Shown here: positions 1 through 4,442 of the stretch, piece after piece | How positions within the stretch are numbered: position 1 is the first letter of the stretch | How the letters are laid out: every line of letters begins with the position of its first letter | Source: Phascolarctobacterium sp. | GTDB lineage: Bacteria; Bacillota; Negativicutes; Acidaminococcales; Acidaminococcaceae | Assembly: GCA_004558595.1 (NCBI GenBank) | Contig: SFCN01000080.1 | Location: forward strand, 1-6,675 | Reading direction: 5' to 3' | Length of the DNA: 6,675 nucleotides | Made by a program: the position numbers and the translations under genes | Notes under the pieces: model-generated | Database searches by the model: none | Told to the model about the DNA's origin: nothing | Seen by the model: the letters and a program-made list of their open reading frames with translations, nothing else

Positions 1-11
1 ATTTCCTTCAT
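1..11 (-). CDS. 5' end of an unidentified gene running off the left edge
   Basis: Only the start is visible. On the minus strand an ATG at 11-9 is followed by AAG GAA. It is preceded by a strong Shine-Dalgarno sequence, AGGAGG at 22-17, with a five-base spacer. The gene continues outside the window, so nothing can be said about its product. It lies in the same direction as the two minus-strand genes at 261-998 and 1556-2263, and is separated from the nearer one by a terminator and a roughly 180-base structured leader. Confidence rests on the ribosome binding site and its spacing alone. Confidence 0.5.
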
Positions 12-92
12 CCTCTCCTCCTTCTTGCGTTTATGTAAAAGCTTACCATACCGCGCCCGATAAGGCAAGGCTTTTCCAAATCATACAAGCAA

Positions 93-193
93 ACCCCGCA
101 CACCATTGCGCGAGGCTTAATCTATGATTTATGACGGGGTATGACGTTCCGTGAGTACCAACCCCGATAGCCCACTACCACATAAACTATCGG
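93..193 (-). promoter_or_regulatory. Structured leader with mutually exclusive hairpins
   Basis: On the minus strand three pairings compete. H1 pairs CCGATAG (193-187) with CTATCGG (170-164). H2 pairs CGGGGT (166-161) with ACCCCG (140-135). H3 pairs the same ACCCCG (140-135) with a second CGGGGT (98-93). H2 overlaps H1 at 164-166 and shares an arm with H3, so the RNA can hold H1 plus H3, or H2 alone. It lies between the terminator of the 261-998 gene and the AGGAGG of the gene starting at 11. No known riboswitch class is recognised, and no terminator hairpin or sequestered ribosome binding site is obvious as an output. The pairings are seen; the switch role is inferred. Confidence 0.35.
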
Positions 194-195
194 TT

Positions 196-223
196 AAAAA
201 AGCGAAAGGCCATACCCTTGCGC
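196..223 (-). terminator. Rho-independent terminator of the 261-998 gene
   Basis: On the minus strand GCGCAAGG (223-216) pairs with CCTTTCGC (209-202), seven pairs with one C/T mismatch, around a six-base loop. Six T residues (201-196) follow. It begins about 37 bases after the stop codon of the 261-998 gene, as expected for its terminator. Confidence 0.7.
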
Positions 224-225
224 TA

Positions 226-254
226 ATCATATCACGATTGAATCCGAAAAGCAA
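226..254 (-). promoter_or_regulatory. Possible minus-strand promoter for the gene starting at 11
   Basis: A -10 box TATGAT (231-226) has an extended-10 TG (234-233), and TTGCTT (254-249) lies 17 bases upstream as a weak -35. Transcription would start near 219, inside the 5' arm of the terminator at 196-223. The new RNA would then lack the outer GCG clamp of that hairpin. This could insulate the downstream gene from readthrough while still allowing its own transcript. The -35 match is poor, so confidence is limited. Confidence 0.35.
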
Positions 255-260
255 TACGAT

Positions 261-998
261 TTACTTATTGCGATCATACAGCACCTCATAGGAATCACCC
301 TTGAGTATGCGGTTGATTACCTGCACAACAAGCTTGATAATTGTGTTTCCTTTGGGCATCACGACCGTCTTAGGCTTTTTGCCCGCCTTGCACGCCGTCA
401 GCACCATAAAGGCGATATCCTGAGACGTGACCTTAATCTGATTTTCTTTTTTGCCATTGTCTATGAAGATGATGGCATCCACAAGGCTTTGCAGTTCCCG
501 CGTCAGCGTTTTCTTACTCACGGGATTCTTTTCTTGCGTGCGCTCAGTGTGCTTATTCAGCCGATACACATTAAGCAATTCCTTCCAGTCTCCGCCAAGT
601 TCCGCCGTTGCATAAGCGGACAGCAGACGCGCCATGTTATCCGCCCGGTATATCCAGCCGGATTCATTACTGATTTTCTTAGGCGCACAAAAACGGTCAA
701 ATGCTGCCAAGTCGATAATCTTTTTCCCATCGACAAGCATATACTTGCCGTTTTCCTTATCCTGCCCTAACGTTACCCTGTTCATTTCCAACACCATAAT
801 AGCGGTATACATAGGCCGTTCTGTTGCCCGTAGTATAGCGAAATCCTCATTCGTTAGCATGAGGTTCAACTTGCTTACGTTTTCGCTCACGCTATGCAGT
901 AGCACTGCAATTTCGTCATTGGGCTTATTCTCAAGGATAAGGCCATTCAGGTTCTGGATATCGCTTTCAAGGTTCTTGCGCATTTCGATTGAGTTCAT
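261..998 (-). CDS. Unrecognised 245-residue phage-like protein
   Basis: I do not recognise a characterised family. The start is well supported: ATG at 998-996 with AAGGAG about eight bases upstream. The protein is soluble in character, with no signal peptide or membrane segment. Residues 1-50 are mostly helical, with leucines and charged residues spaced as in a short coiled coil. The middle (about 60-145) contains KKIIDLAAFDRFC (92-104) and a helix-rich stretch around residues 118-148. The C-terminal third has a long helix (165-180) and a basic linker (202-215), and ends in VINRILKGDSYEVLYDRNK (227-245). It has its own terminator downstream and a heavily structured leader upstream. It shares direction with the sigma-like gene at 1556-2263. 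That neighbourhood suggests a phage or mobile-element protein; no biochemical role can be inferred. Confidence 0.88.
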   Translation of the reverse strand: MNSIEMRKNLESDIQNLNGLILENKPNDEIAVLLHSVSENVSKLNLMLTNEDFAILRATERPMYTAIMVLEMNRVTLGQDKENGKYMLVDGKKIIDLAAFDRFCAPKKISNESGWIYRADNMARLLSAYATAELGGDWKELLNVYRLNKHTERTQEKNPVSKKTLTRELQSLVDAIIFIDNGKKENQIKVTSQDIAFMVLTACKAGKKPKTVVMPKGNTIIKLVVQVINRILKGDSYEVLYDRNK

Positions 999-1027
999 AG
1001 TTATATCTCCTTAATATCTGTTATATT

Positions 1028-1113
1028 AAGGGCCATAAGCCCTTTGATTAACAATCAGTACGTTAATCAAAAGCCTTACAAAAGCGAGCTACACTTGTTA
1101 AGGCATAGCTCGC
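1028..1113 (-). promoter_or_regulatory. Structured 5' leader of the 261-998 gene
   Basis: Four pairings sit just upstream of the ribosome binding site. In minus-strand order: GCGAGCTA (1113-1106) with TAGCTCGC (1091-1084), followed by TTTT. Next, GCCTTA (1104-1099) with TAAGGC (1078-1073), also followed by TTTT. Then TTTGATTAAC (1071-1062) with GTTAATCAAA (1052-1043), a perfect 10-bp stem. Last, AAGGGC (1044-1039) with GCCCTT (1033-1028). The first two interleave, so they form either an H-type pseudoknot or alternative terminator-like hairpins. The gene's AAGGAG follows at about 1011-1006. The density of perfect stems in 86 bases points to a cis-acting RNA. The class is unknown. Confidence 0.45.
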
Positions 1114-1369
1114 CTGATAAACTACTTATGATTGCCCTCGCGTGTTCGCTTACGTTTCAACGCAATTCACGCTCGAACGCTTGCATGAGAGATGCGGAAC
1201 AAATTCATGCAATCAACCATTTTGACGCAAGACGCGGAACGTCCTACATAGTCTGTCCTTGCGCGAACCCATGAACCATGAGCTTGCACGTTGGCGGTGA
1301 CTAACCCCGATACAGTCAAGCGTATTTGCTCAACGCTTTGCCGCGCGGCTTTGCGTCCCGCGCGTGACG
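1114..1369. other. Non-coding stretch, no gene seen
   Basis: This part of the 519-bp gap between the sigma-like gene and the 261-998 gene has open frames but no convincing coding sequence. None has a Shine-Dalgarno site or recognisable protein character. It contains a 10-bp palindrome GCCGCGCGGC (1340-1349) and AACCCCGATA at 1303-1312, a ten-base word that also occurs at 160-169 in the next leader. No confident promoter was found. Confidence 0.4.
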
Positions 1370-1452
1370 TTGCAGGCGCTTGCTTTCGCTTTCGCCCGCG
1401 TTGTGCAGGCGTTTGCTTTCGCTTTCGCCCGCGTTGTGCAGGCGTTTGCTTT
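1370..1452. repeat. 33-bp tandem repeat, about 2.5 copies
   Basis: Copy one spans 1370-1400 (31 bp, two bases shorter and with one C for T). Copy two spans 1401-1433 (33 bp). Copy three breaks off after 19 bp at 1452. The unit reads TTGTGCAGGCGTTTGCTTTC followed by GCTTTCGCCCGCG. It lies between the terminator of the sigma-like gene and the leader of the 261-998 gene. The unit length is a multiple of three, and one minus-strand frame reads a basic RGRKRK-containing repeat, but no start signal supports translation. It could be a protein-binding array, a replication-slippage product or a remnant of a gene. Confidence 0.85.
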
Positions 1453-1517
1453 GCGCTTGCAGTTATAGGGGAATGAGAACGGCGGAATGTGACGTTTTGA
1501 ATAAAAATATTTTGCAT

Positions 1518-1541
1518 AAAAAAAAGCCGCCATGTGGCGGC
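1518..1541 (-). terminator. Rho-independent terminator of the sigma-like gene
   Basis: On the minus strand GCCGCC and GGCGGC (1541-1536 with 1531-1526) form a perfect 6-bp GC stem around a four-base loop, followed by eight T residues (1525-1518). It starts about 14 bases after the stop codon at 1556. The 261-998 gene therefore most likely has its own promoter in the gap. Confidence 0.9.
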
Positions 1542-1555
1542 CTTGCATAGGTTAT

Positions 1556-2263
1556 TTACAGTTTGAACGCGCGTGTTTCATCCGGCCACAACGTTATGGC
1601 CTGTTCTTGTATCCGCTTGAGTATGTGCGATACTGCCGACGGCACAACGCCCAATTTATTAGCTATTGTAGTAACGCTTAATCCTTGCATACGATAATTA
1701 AGCACGACGTTCGCACGTTTGGATATAGTCGGCTTTATCTGCTCCAACATATCCATGGTGACGGCATAGTCTGCCCAATCATGCACGTCATAATATCGCG
1801 TTACTTTGATATATTCTGGATCAGATACCTCCGTGCCGTCGTCTGTATGTGCCAGATCCTCGATATATGTATCGCGCAATGCCGGACGAACGGCGGCGGT
1901 ATATATGGCCTTGTGTACGGCTTTATATGCGGCCTTGCGCACGGCGTCCGGTAGTATGTACGGCTTATCGCCCGCAATCGCTGCTGCTATGCAAGGCGCG
2001 GCGCACTCGATAATGGCAAGCGCGGCGACCTGCACAAGGTCGGCGGCGTCGGTCAACGGCTGAACACGCAGCGCGTCGTATGCGTCCACGTCATCCATTG
2101 CACGGCCATACATACGCATTGCAGCCGCGTCACGTCCGGCCAATGCGGCGCGCATGTTGTCGATTTTTTCAGAACGCCCGGCTTTAGCGGCGCACGTACG
2201 CAATGCGGTTCGGACAATTATAGTCGCGTGTTCGGTCGTGGTGTGTGTGTAGTTGATACTCAT
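1556..2263 (-). CDS. Sigma-70-like protein with C-terminal HTH (region 4-like)
   Basis: This 235-residue protein has the layout of a small, divergent sigma-factor-like regulator of the kind carried by phages and integrative elements. Residues 71-87 (TDAADLVQVAALAIIEC) resemble the DLVQEA segment of sigma region 2. Residues 183-222 form a helix-turn-helix like sigma region 4, with turn and recognition-helix residues TTIANKLGVVPSAVSHILKR (198-217). A typical region 2.4 is not evident between them. The protein is unusually alanine-rich (41 of 235 residues), mainly in residues 35-130. It would bind promoter DNA or RNA polymerase in the cytoplasm. The start ATG (2263-2261) follows GAGGG at a workable distance. 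The gene is monocistronic, with a strong terminator at 1518-1541, and diverges from the region leading to the helicase gene. It may drive neighbouring element genes; that is inference. A non-sigma HTH regulator is the alternative. Confidence 0.88.
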   Translation of the reverse strand: MSINYTHTTTEHATIIVRTALRTCAAKAGRSEKIDNMRAALAGRDAAAMRMYGRAMDDVDAYDALRVQPLTDAADLVQVAALAIIECAAPCIAAAIAGDKPYILPDAVRKAAYKAVHKAIYTAAVRPALRDTYIEDLAHTDDGTEVSDPEYIKVTRYYDVHDWADYAVTMDMLEQIKPTISKRANVVLNYRMQGLSVTTIANKLGVVPSAVSHILKRIQEQAITLWPDETRAFKL

Positions 2264-2281
2264 ATGTTTATCCCTCTTTCC

Positions 2282-2318
2282 GGCCTAATGGCCTATTATT
2301 GATATGATTATTTTACCA
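2282..2318 (-). promoter_or_regulatory. Possible promoter and short leader hairpin of the sigma-like gene
   Basis: On the minus strand TAAAAT (2315-2310) has an extended-10 TG (2318-2317), in the same ATGGTA context as the plus-strand promoters near 2796 and 2942. No convincing -35 is visible. Downstream, GGCC-ATTA-GGCC (2293-2282) forms a small hairpin 18 bases before the start codon. Support is weak. Confidence 0.25.
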
Positions 2319-2396
2319 TGCATGACAAGCTGATAGTAGATACTTTATGATTATATATGTGCGGCCGTGGTATAAGCGTTGATTATAGCAGCACAA

Positions 2397-2447
2397 AATT
2401 ATCGTTTTTCGATAATTCCTCAAAACAGAACGAACGTTCTAATTATC
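2397..2447. promoter_or_regulatory. Operator cluster: AATTATC half-sites around an SOS-like box
   Basis: A perfect 8-bp dyad AATTATCG / CGATAATT (2397-2404 and 2410-2417, five-T spacer) is followed by a third AATTATC half-site at 2441-2447. Between them, AGAAC-GAAC-GTTCT (2427-2440) matches the GAAC-N4-GTTC core of Bacillus/Clostridium LexA boxes. The cluster lies between the divergent sigma-like gene and a plus-strand -10 TATAAT at 2462-2467, where bound repressors would cover the -35 region. The AATTATC sites look like binding sites for an element-encoded repressor and the central box like an SOS link. Both roles are inferred from sequence. Confidence 0.45.
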
Positions 2448-2461
2448 ATTGGGGTTAACTC

Positions 2462-2467
2462 TATAAT
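2462..2467 (+). promoter_or_regulatory. Plus-strand -10 box downstream of the operators
   Basis: TATAAT is a perfect -10 hexamer. The region 17-18 bases upstream (2438-2444) is a poor -35 and overlaps the end of the SOS-like box, consistent with a regulated promoter. Transcription would start near 2474, ten bases before the ATG of the doubtful small frame at 2484. Confidence 0.35.
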
Positions 2468-2483
2468 CCGTCATAGGTAGAAA

Positions 2484-2669
2484 ATGGCGGATATTTTTAC
2501 ATGGTATCCCGGGGCGTTTTTGACCGGAAAAGCCCATAAACAGGGAGAAAACAGGCGTAGTACATCCACCCACACCTCACCCGCCAATTCTCGCCCTATC
2601 CGTCCCAAAATTCACATATCCCAATATCCATCCCAGCACCATTCCCACCCTACAACAAAAATCCCCTAA
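2484..2669 (+). CDS. Doubtful 61-residue reading frame
   Basis: An ATG lies just after the possible promoter at 2462-2467, with only a weak AGG (2475-2477) as ribosome binding site. The first 20 residues look protein-like. From about residue 25 the composition becomes Ser, Thr, Pro, His and Lys because the DNA is C-rich and nearly free of G. No family is recognised. It is more likely a chance frame across a C-rich regulatory segment than a gene, and is listed because a small phage protein cannot be excluded. Confidence 0.15.
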   Translation: MADIFTWYPGAFLTGKAHKQGENRRSTSTHTSPANSRPIRPKIHISQYPSQHHSHPTTKIP

Positions 2670-2670
2670 T
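2561..2670 (+). other. C-rich, G-poor segment resembling a Rho loading (rut) site
   Basis: In 110 bases the plus strand has 50 C and only four G (2583, 2593, 2602, 2636). CCC runs start at 2569, 2580, 2594, 2604, 2620, 2632, 2644, 2648 and 2663, mostly 10-16 bases apart. An RNA of this kind would be unstructured and C-rich, as described for Rho utilisation sites. A plus-strand transcript from the promoter at 2462-2467 would run straight into it. The opposite strand carries the matching G-runs. Confidence 0.4.
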
Positions 2671-2773
2671 TGTCTATACTTTTTACCTATAATCCACAGT
2701 TATATCGAATGGTATTGCCGAGAGCACCGATGTTCTTTATGGGGTCTGTAGCGTAAGCAATGGTTCAAATATG
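2671..2773. other. Non-coding spacer with isolated -10-like and DnaA-like words
   Basis: No gene is seen. TATAAT at 2688-2693 lacks a usable -35. TAATCCACA (2690-2698) is one mismatch from the DnaA box TTATCCACA, but it stands alone. ATGGTAT recurs at 2709-2715. Confidence 0.3.
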
Positions 2774-2801
2774 TTCACATATCTGTCTCTTATGGTATAA
2801 T
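2774..2801 (+). promoter_or_regulatory. Extended -10 promoter, plus strand
   Basis: TTCACA (2774-2779), a 16-base spacer and TATAAT (2796-2801) with TG at 2793-2794. The predicted start is near 2808. No known gene begins directly downstream, so the product would be an untranslated RNA or an upstream extension of the helicase transcript. The -10 neighbourhood CTTATGGTAT is the same as in the promoter at 2918-2947. Confidence 0.5.
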
Positions 2802-2857
2802 CGTTCCATGCTACTTGTCTGTCGGTCAAACTGGATTGGCCTGTCTTTAACCTCTTT

Positions 2858-2905
2858 GACTTCGCTCAGTCGCCGCGAGGCTTAACTCGGAAGCAAGCTT
2901 CCTCG
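2858..2905 (+). other. Small inverted repeats between the two promoters
   Basis: GGAAGC-AA-GCTTCC (2889-2902) is a perfect dyad. CGAGG (2876-2880) can pair with CCTCG (2901-2905), overlapping it by two bases. GACT / AGTC (2858-2861 and 2868-2871) forms a weak hairpin. They would fold in an RNA started near 2808, but no T-tract follows, so this is not a terminator. The function is unknown. Confidence 0.3.
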
Positions 2906-2917
2906 TACAAATACATG

Positions 2918-2947
2918 TTGACAGATAACTGGTGCTTATGGTATTAT
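2918..2947 (+). promoter_or_regulatory. Main promoter of the helicase-like gene
   Basis: A consensus -35 TTGACA (2918-2923), an 18-base spacer and a TATTAT -10 (2942-2947) with an extended TG (2939-2940). Transcription would start near 2954, giving a leader of about 196 bases before the ATG at 3150. This is the best promoter match in the window. Confidence 0.65.
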
Positions 2948-3001
2948 AGCCAACACATAATTCCCAATTAGGTGCAACCGAATAGCGTTATGCCCTCGTG
3001 G

Positions 3002-3044
3002 TTTGCGGAGCAACCATACCTGCAGCTTTCCTGATATATTAGGA
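3002..3044 (+). other. Hairpins in the helicase leader
   Basis: GGT-T-TGC / GCAACC around 2999-3014 forms a short bulged hairpin. TCCTGA (3029-3034) pairs with TTAGGA (3039-3044) around a TATA loop, with one G-T wobble. The second hairpin covers an AGGAG-like sequence (3041-3045) that has no start codon after it. It may be a remnant or a decoy; nothing translatable follows. Confidence 0.25.
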
Positions 3045-3087
3045 GAAGAGTCAAAAAAGCCTGAAATTAAGCCTATTTCAAAAATTC

Positions 3088-3137
3088 TGTCACCAAAGTG
3101 GTGACAAAAATATTTTTGTATACCAAATTGATGTACA
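3088..3137 (+). promoter_or_regulatory. Two dyads in the helicase leader plus its ribosome binding site
   Basis: TGTCACC-AAAGT-GGTGACA (3088-3106) is a perfect 7-bp inverted repeat. It is followed by an imperfect 21-bp palindrome (3117-3137, centred on 3127) with TGTA and TACA ends and a CAAATTG centre. The second ends against the strong Shine-Dalgarno AAAGGAGG (3137-3144), five bases before the ATG. Lying downstream of the promoter, they could be roadblock operators or RNA hairpins acting on translation. The symmetry favours a dimeric DNA-binding repressor. Confidence 0.5.
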
Positions 3138-3149
3138 AAGGAGGATTTA

Positions 3150-4376
3150 ATGAAAGTAAAAGTGTGTGATGCAATTATGGGGAGCGGCAAGACTCAAGCC
3201 GCTATTGTCGAGATGGACAGATGTGTTGATAGGCGCTATATGTTCATCACTCCTTACCTGAACGAATGTGAACGTGTGTGCACGGCATGTGAGAAGCGCG
3301 GTTTCCAGCAACCGCAGGCAGCAGAAGGCAGCAAGCTGGAGTCGCTGCATAGTTTGTTGAAGTCCGGCATCAACATAGCAAGTACGCACGCCCTGTTCTA
3401 TTATTATACGGAAGATACCCGAGAGTTAATCAGGCAAGAGCATTATCACCTCATATTGGACGAGGTTGTAGATACAGTGAAACTGCTTGATATCAATAAG
3501 AATGATGTGAAATCACTGTTAGCTTCGGATTTTATTGAGATTGATCCCGAGACTACGCAGGTTACTTGGAAAGACAAACGTTATAATGGGCAATGGCAAG
3601 AGCTGCGGCAGCAAATAGAGCGAGGCTATGTGACATACAGCCAAGACAAACTCCTCTTATGGATGATGCCTATCGAGGTATTTGAGGCTTTTGAGTCGGT
3701 GACTATTTTAACGTATATGTTTGAGGGGCAGTATCTGTACTGTTATTGTCAGCTTAACGATATAGACATTGACTACATAGGTGTGCGGAACGTCGATGGG
3801 TTAAATTATGAGTTTACTGATGAAATGGTTGCTCCGCGGATAACGCTGCCCACCATTCATTTATATAGCGGATATAAGTTGAATGCAATCGGCGACGACA
3901 GACTTGCCTTATCACATAGTTGGTTTAGTAAGTCCGATCCTAAGCTTATAAGGAAGTTAGCAAACAACACCGTCAACTTCTTCAGGCACAAATGTGATGC
4001 GCCCGCCAACTGCCGTTTCTGGTCGGCTCCGTCTGCTTTTAAAGATGCCCTGCGGAGGAAAAGCTTCCAAAGTCCGCAATCCTTTGTGCCGCACAATGCT
4101 CGCGCCGTCAATGCCTACCGTCACTGTTACGCTCTGGCCTACCTCATAAATATCTTCCCAAATCCCAAGATAGTATCTTACTTTAAGTCTTACGGTATTC
4201 AGTTTAATAATGATGCTCTTGCCACCTCAACTATGGTTCAATGGCTATGGCGCAGCAGGTTACGCTGCGGACAGGAGATATGGCTGTATCTGCCAAGCAG
4301 CCGTATGCGTAAGCTGCTGTATAAGTGGGTTAAAGATGTGACAGGGAGTGTGGATTGTATTGATGAATGGGAATGA
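3150..4376 (+). CDS. SF2-helicase-like P-loop ATPase of phage/mobile-element type
   Basis: This 408-residue protein carries the ordered motifs of a superfamily 2 helicase-like ATPase. Walker A is AIMGSGKT (8-15), close to the N terminus. Motif Ia is FITPYLNECERV (32-43), with STHALF at 78-83. Walker B is LILDEVVD (101-108), with D104 and E105 catalytic. A motif III-like LTYMFEG lies at 187-193. The C-terminal block WLWRSRLRCG (365-374) and LPSSRMRKLL (381-390) supplies candidate arginine fingers. There is no signal peptide or added nuclease domain. Proteins with this pattern are common as uncharacterised genes of Bacillota phages and integrative elements; the naming is from memory of the family. 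It probably acts on DNA or RNA in the cytoplasm. It has its own promoter (2918-2947) and a long structured leader, stands alone on its strand, and converges on the polysaccharide operon. The start is set by AAAGGAGG five bases upstream. Confidence 0.92.
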   Translation: MKVKVCDAIMGSGKTQAAIVEMDRCVDRRYMFITPYLNECERVCTACEKRGFQQPQAAEGSKLESLHSLLKSGINIASTHALFYYYTEDTRELIRQEHYHLILDEVVDTVKLLDINKNDVKSLLASDFIEIDPETTQVTWKDKRYNGQWQELRQQIERGYVTYSQDKLLLWMMPIEVFEAFESVTILTYMFEGQYLYCYCQLNDIDIDYIGVRNVDGLNYEFTDEMVAPRITLPTIHLYSGYKLNAIGDDRLALSHSWFSKSDPKLIRKLANNTVNFFRHKCDAPANCRFWSAPSAFKDALRRKSFQSPQSFVPHNARAVNAYRHCYALAYLINIFPNPKIVSYFKSYGIQFNNDALATSTMVQWLWRSRLRCGQEIWLYLPSSRMRKLLYKWVKDVTGSVDCIDEWE

Positions 4377-4407
4377 AAAAGCTGCCCGACATTAGCCGAA
4401 CAGCTTT
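4376..4407 (-). terminator. Terminator of the polysaccharide operon
   Basis: On the minus strand AAAGCTGTTCGGC (4407-4395) pairs with GTCGGGCAGCTTT (4390-4378), 13 pairs including three G-U wobbles around a TAAT loop. The run of T reaches 4376. On the plus strand the three wobbles become A-C mismatches, so the hairpin is built for minus-strand RNA. It lies 35 bases after the nucleotidyltransferase stop, and its last T is the final base of the helicase stop codon. Confidence 0.85.
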
Positions 4408-4442
4408 CGTATAGCCCTTCTATTTATTTCTTACTTTCTGCG

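Noticed and set aside
1370..1452. CRISPR array.
   Set aside because: The units are directly adjacent with no spacers, and no cas gene is present.
1167..1517. Minus-strand 116-codon frame crossing the 33-bp repeat.
   Set aside because: Its ATG follows directly after the T-tract of a terminator, has no ribosome binding site, and the product is low-complexity and basic. An overlapping frame reads equally well.
2523..2647. Two short minus-strand frames (21 and 22 codons) in the G-rich strand, the first after an AGGGTGGG sequence.
   Set aside because: The SD-like sequence is a by-product of the G-runs, and nothing else supports translation.
2690..2698. DnaA-like box TAATCCACA suggesting a replication origin.
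   Set aside because: It has one mismatch and stands alone, without further boxes or a clear AT-rich unwinding element. It overlaps a TATAAT word.
109..2885. Twelve-base direct repeat CGCGAGGCTTAA at 109-120 and 2874-2885, as possible attachment-site halves.
   Set aside because: About one such 12-base match is expected by chance in a window of this size, the flanks do not match, and no integrase is present.
2936..3190. Minus-strand 84-codon frame over the helicase leader.
   Set aside because: It runs antisense through the best promoter, both dyads and the strong ribosome binding site of the helicase gene, and has no start signal or family resemblance.
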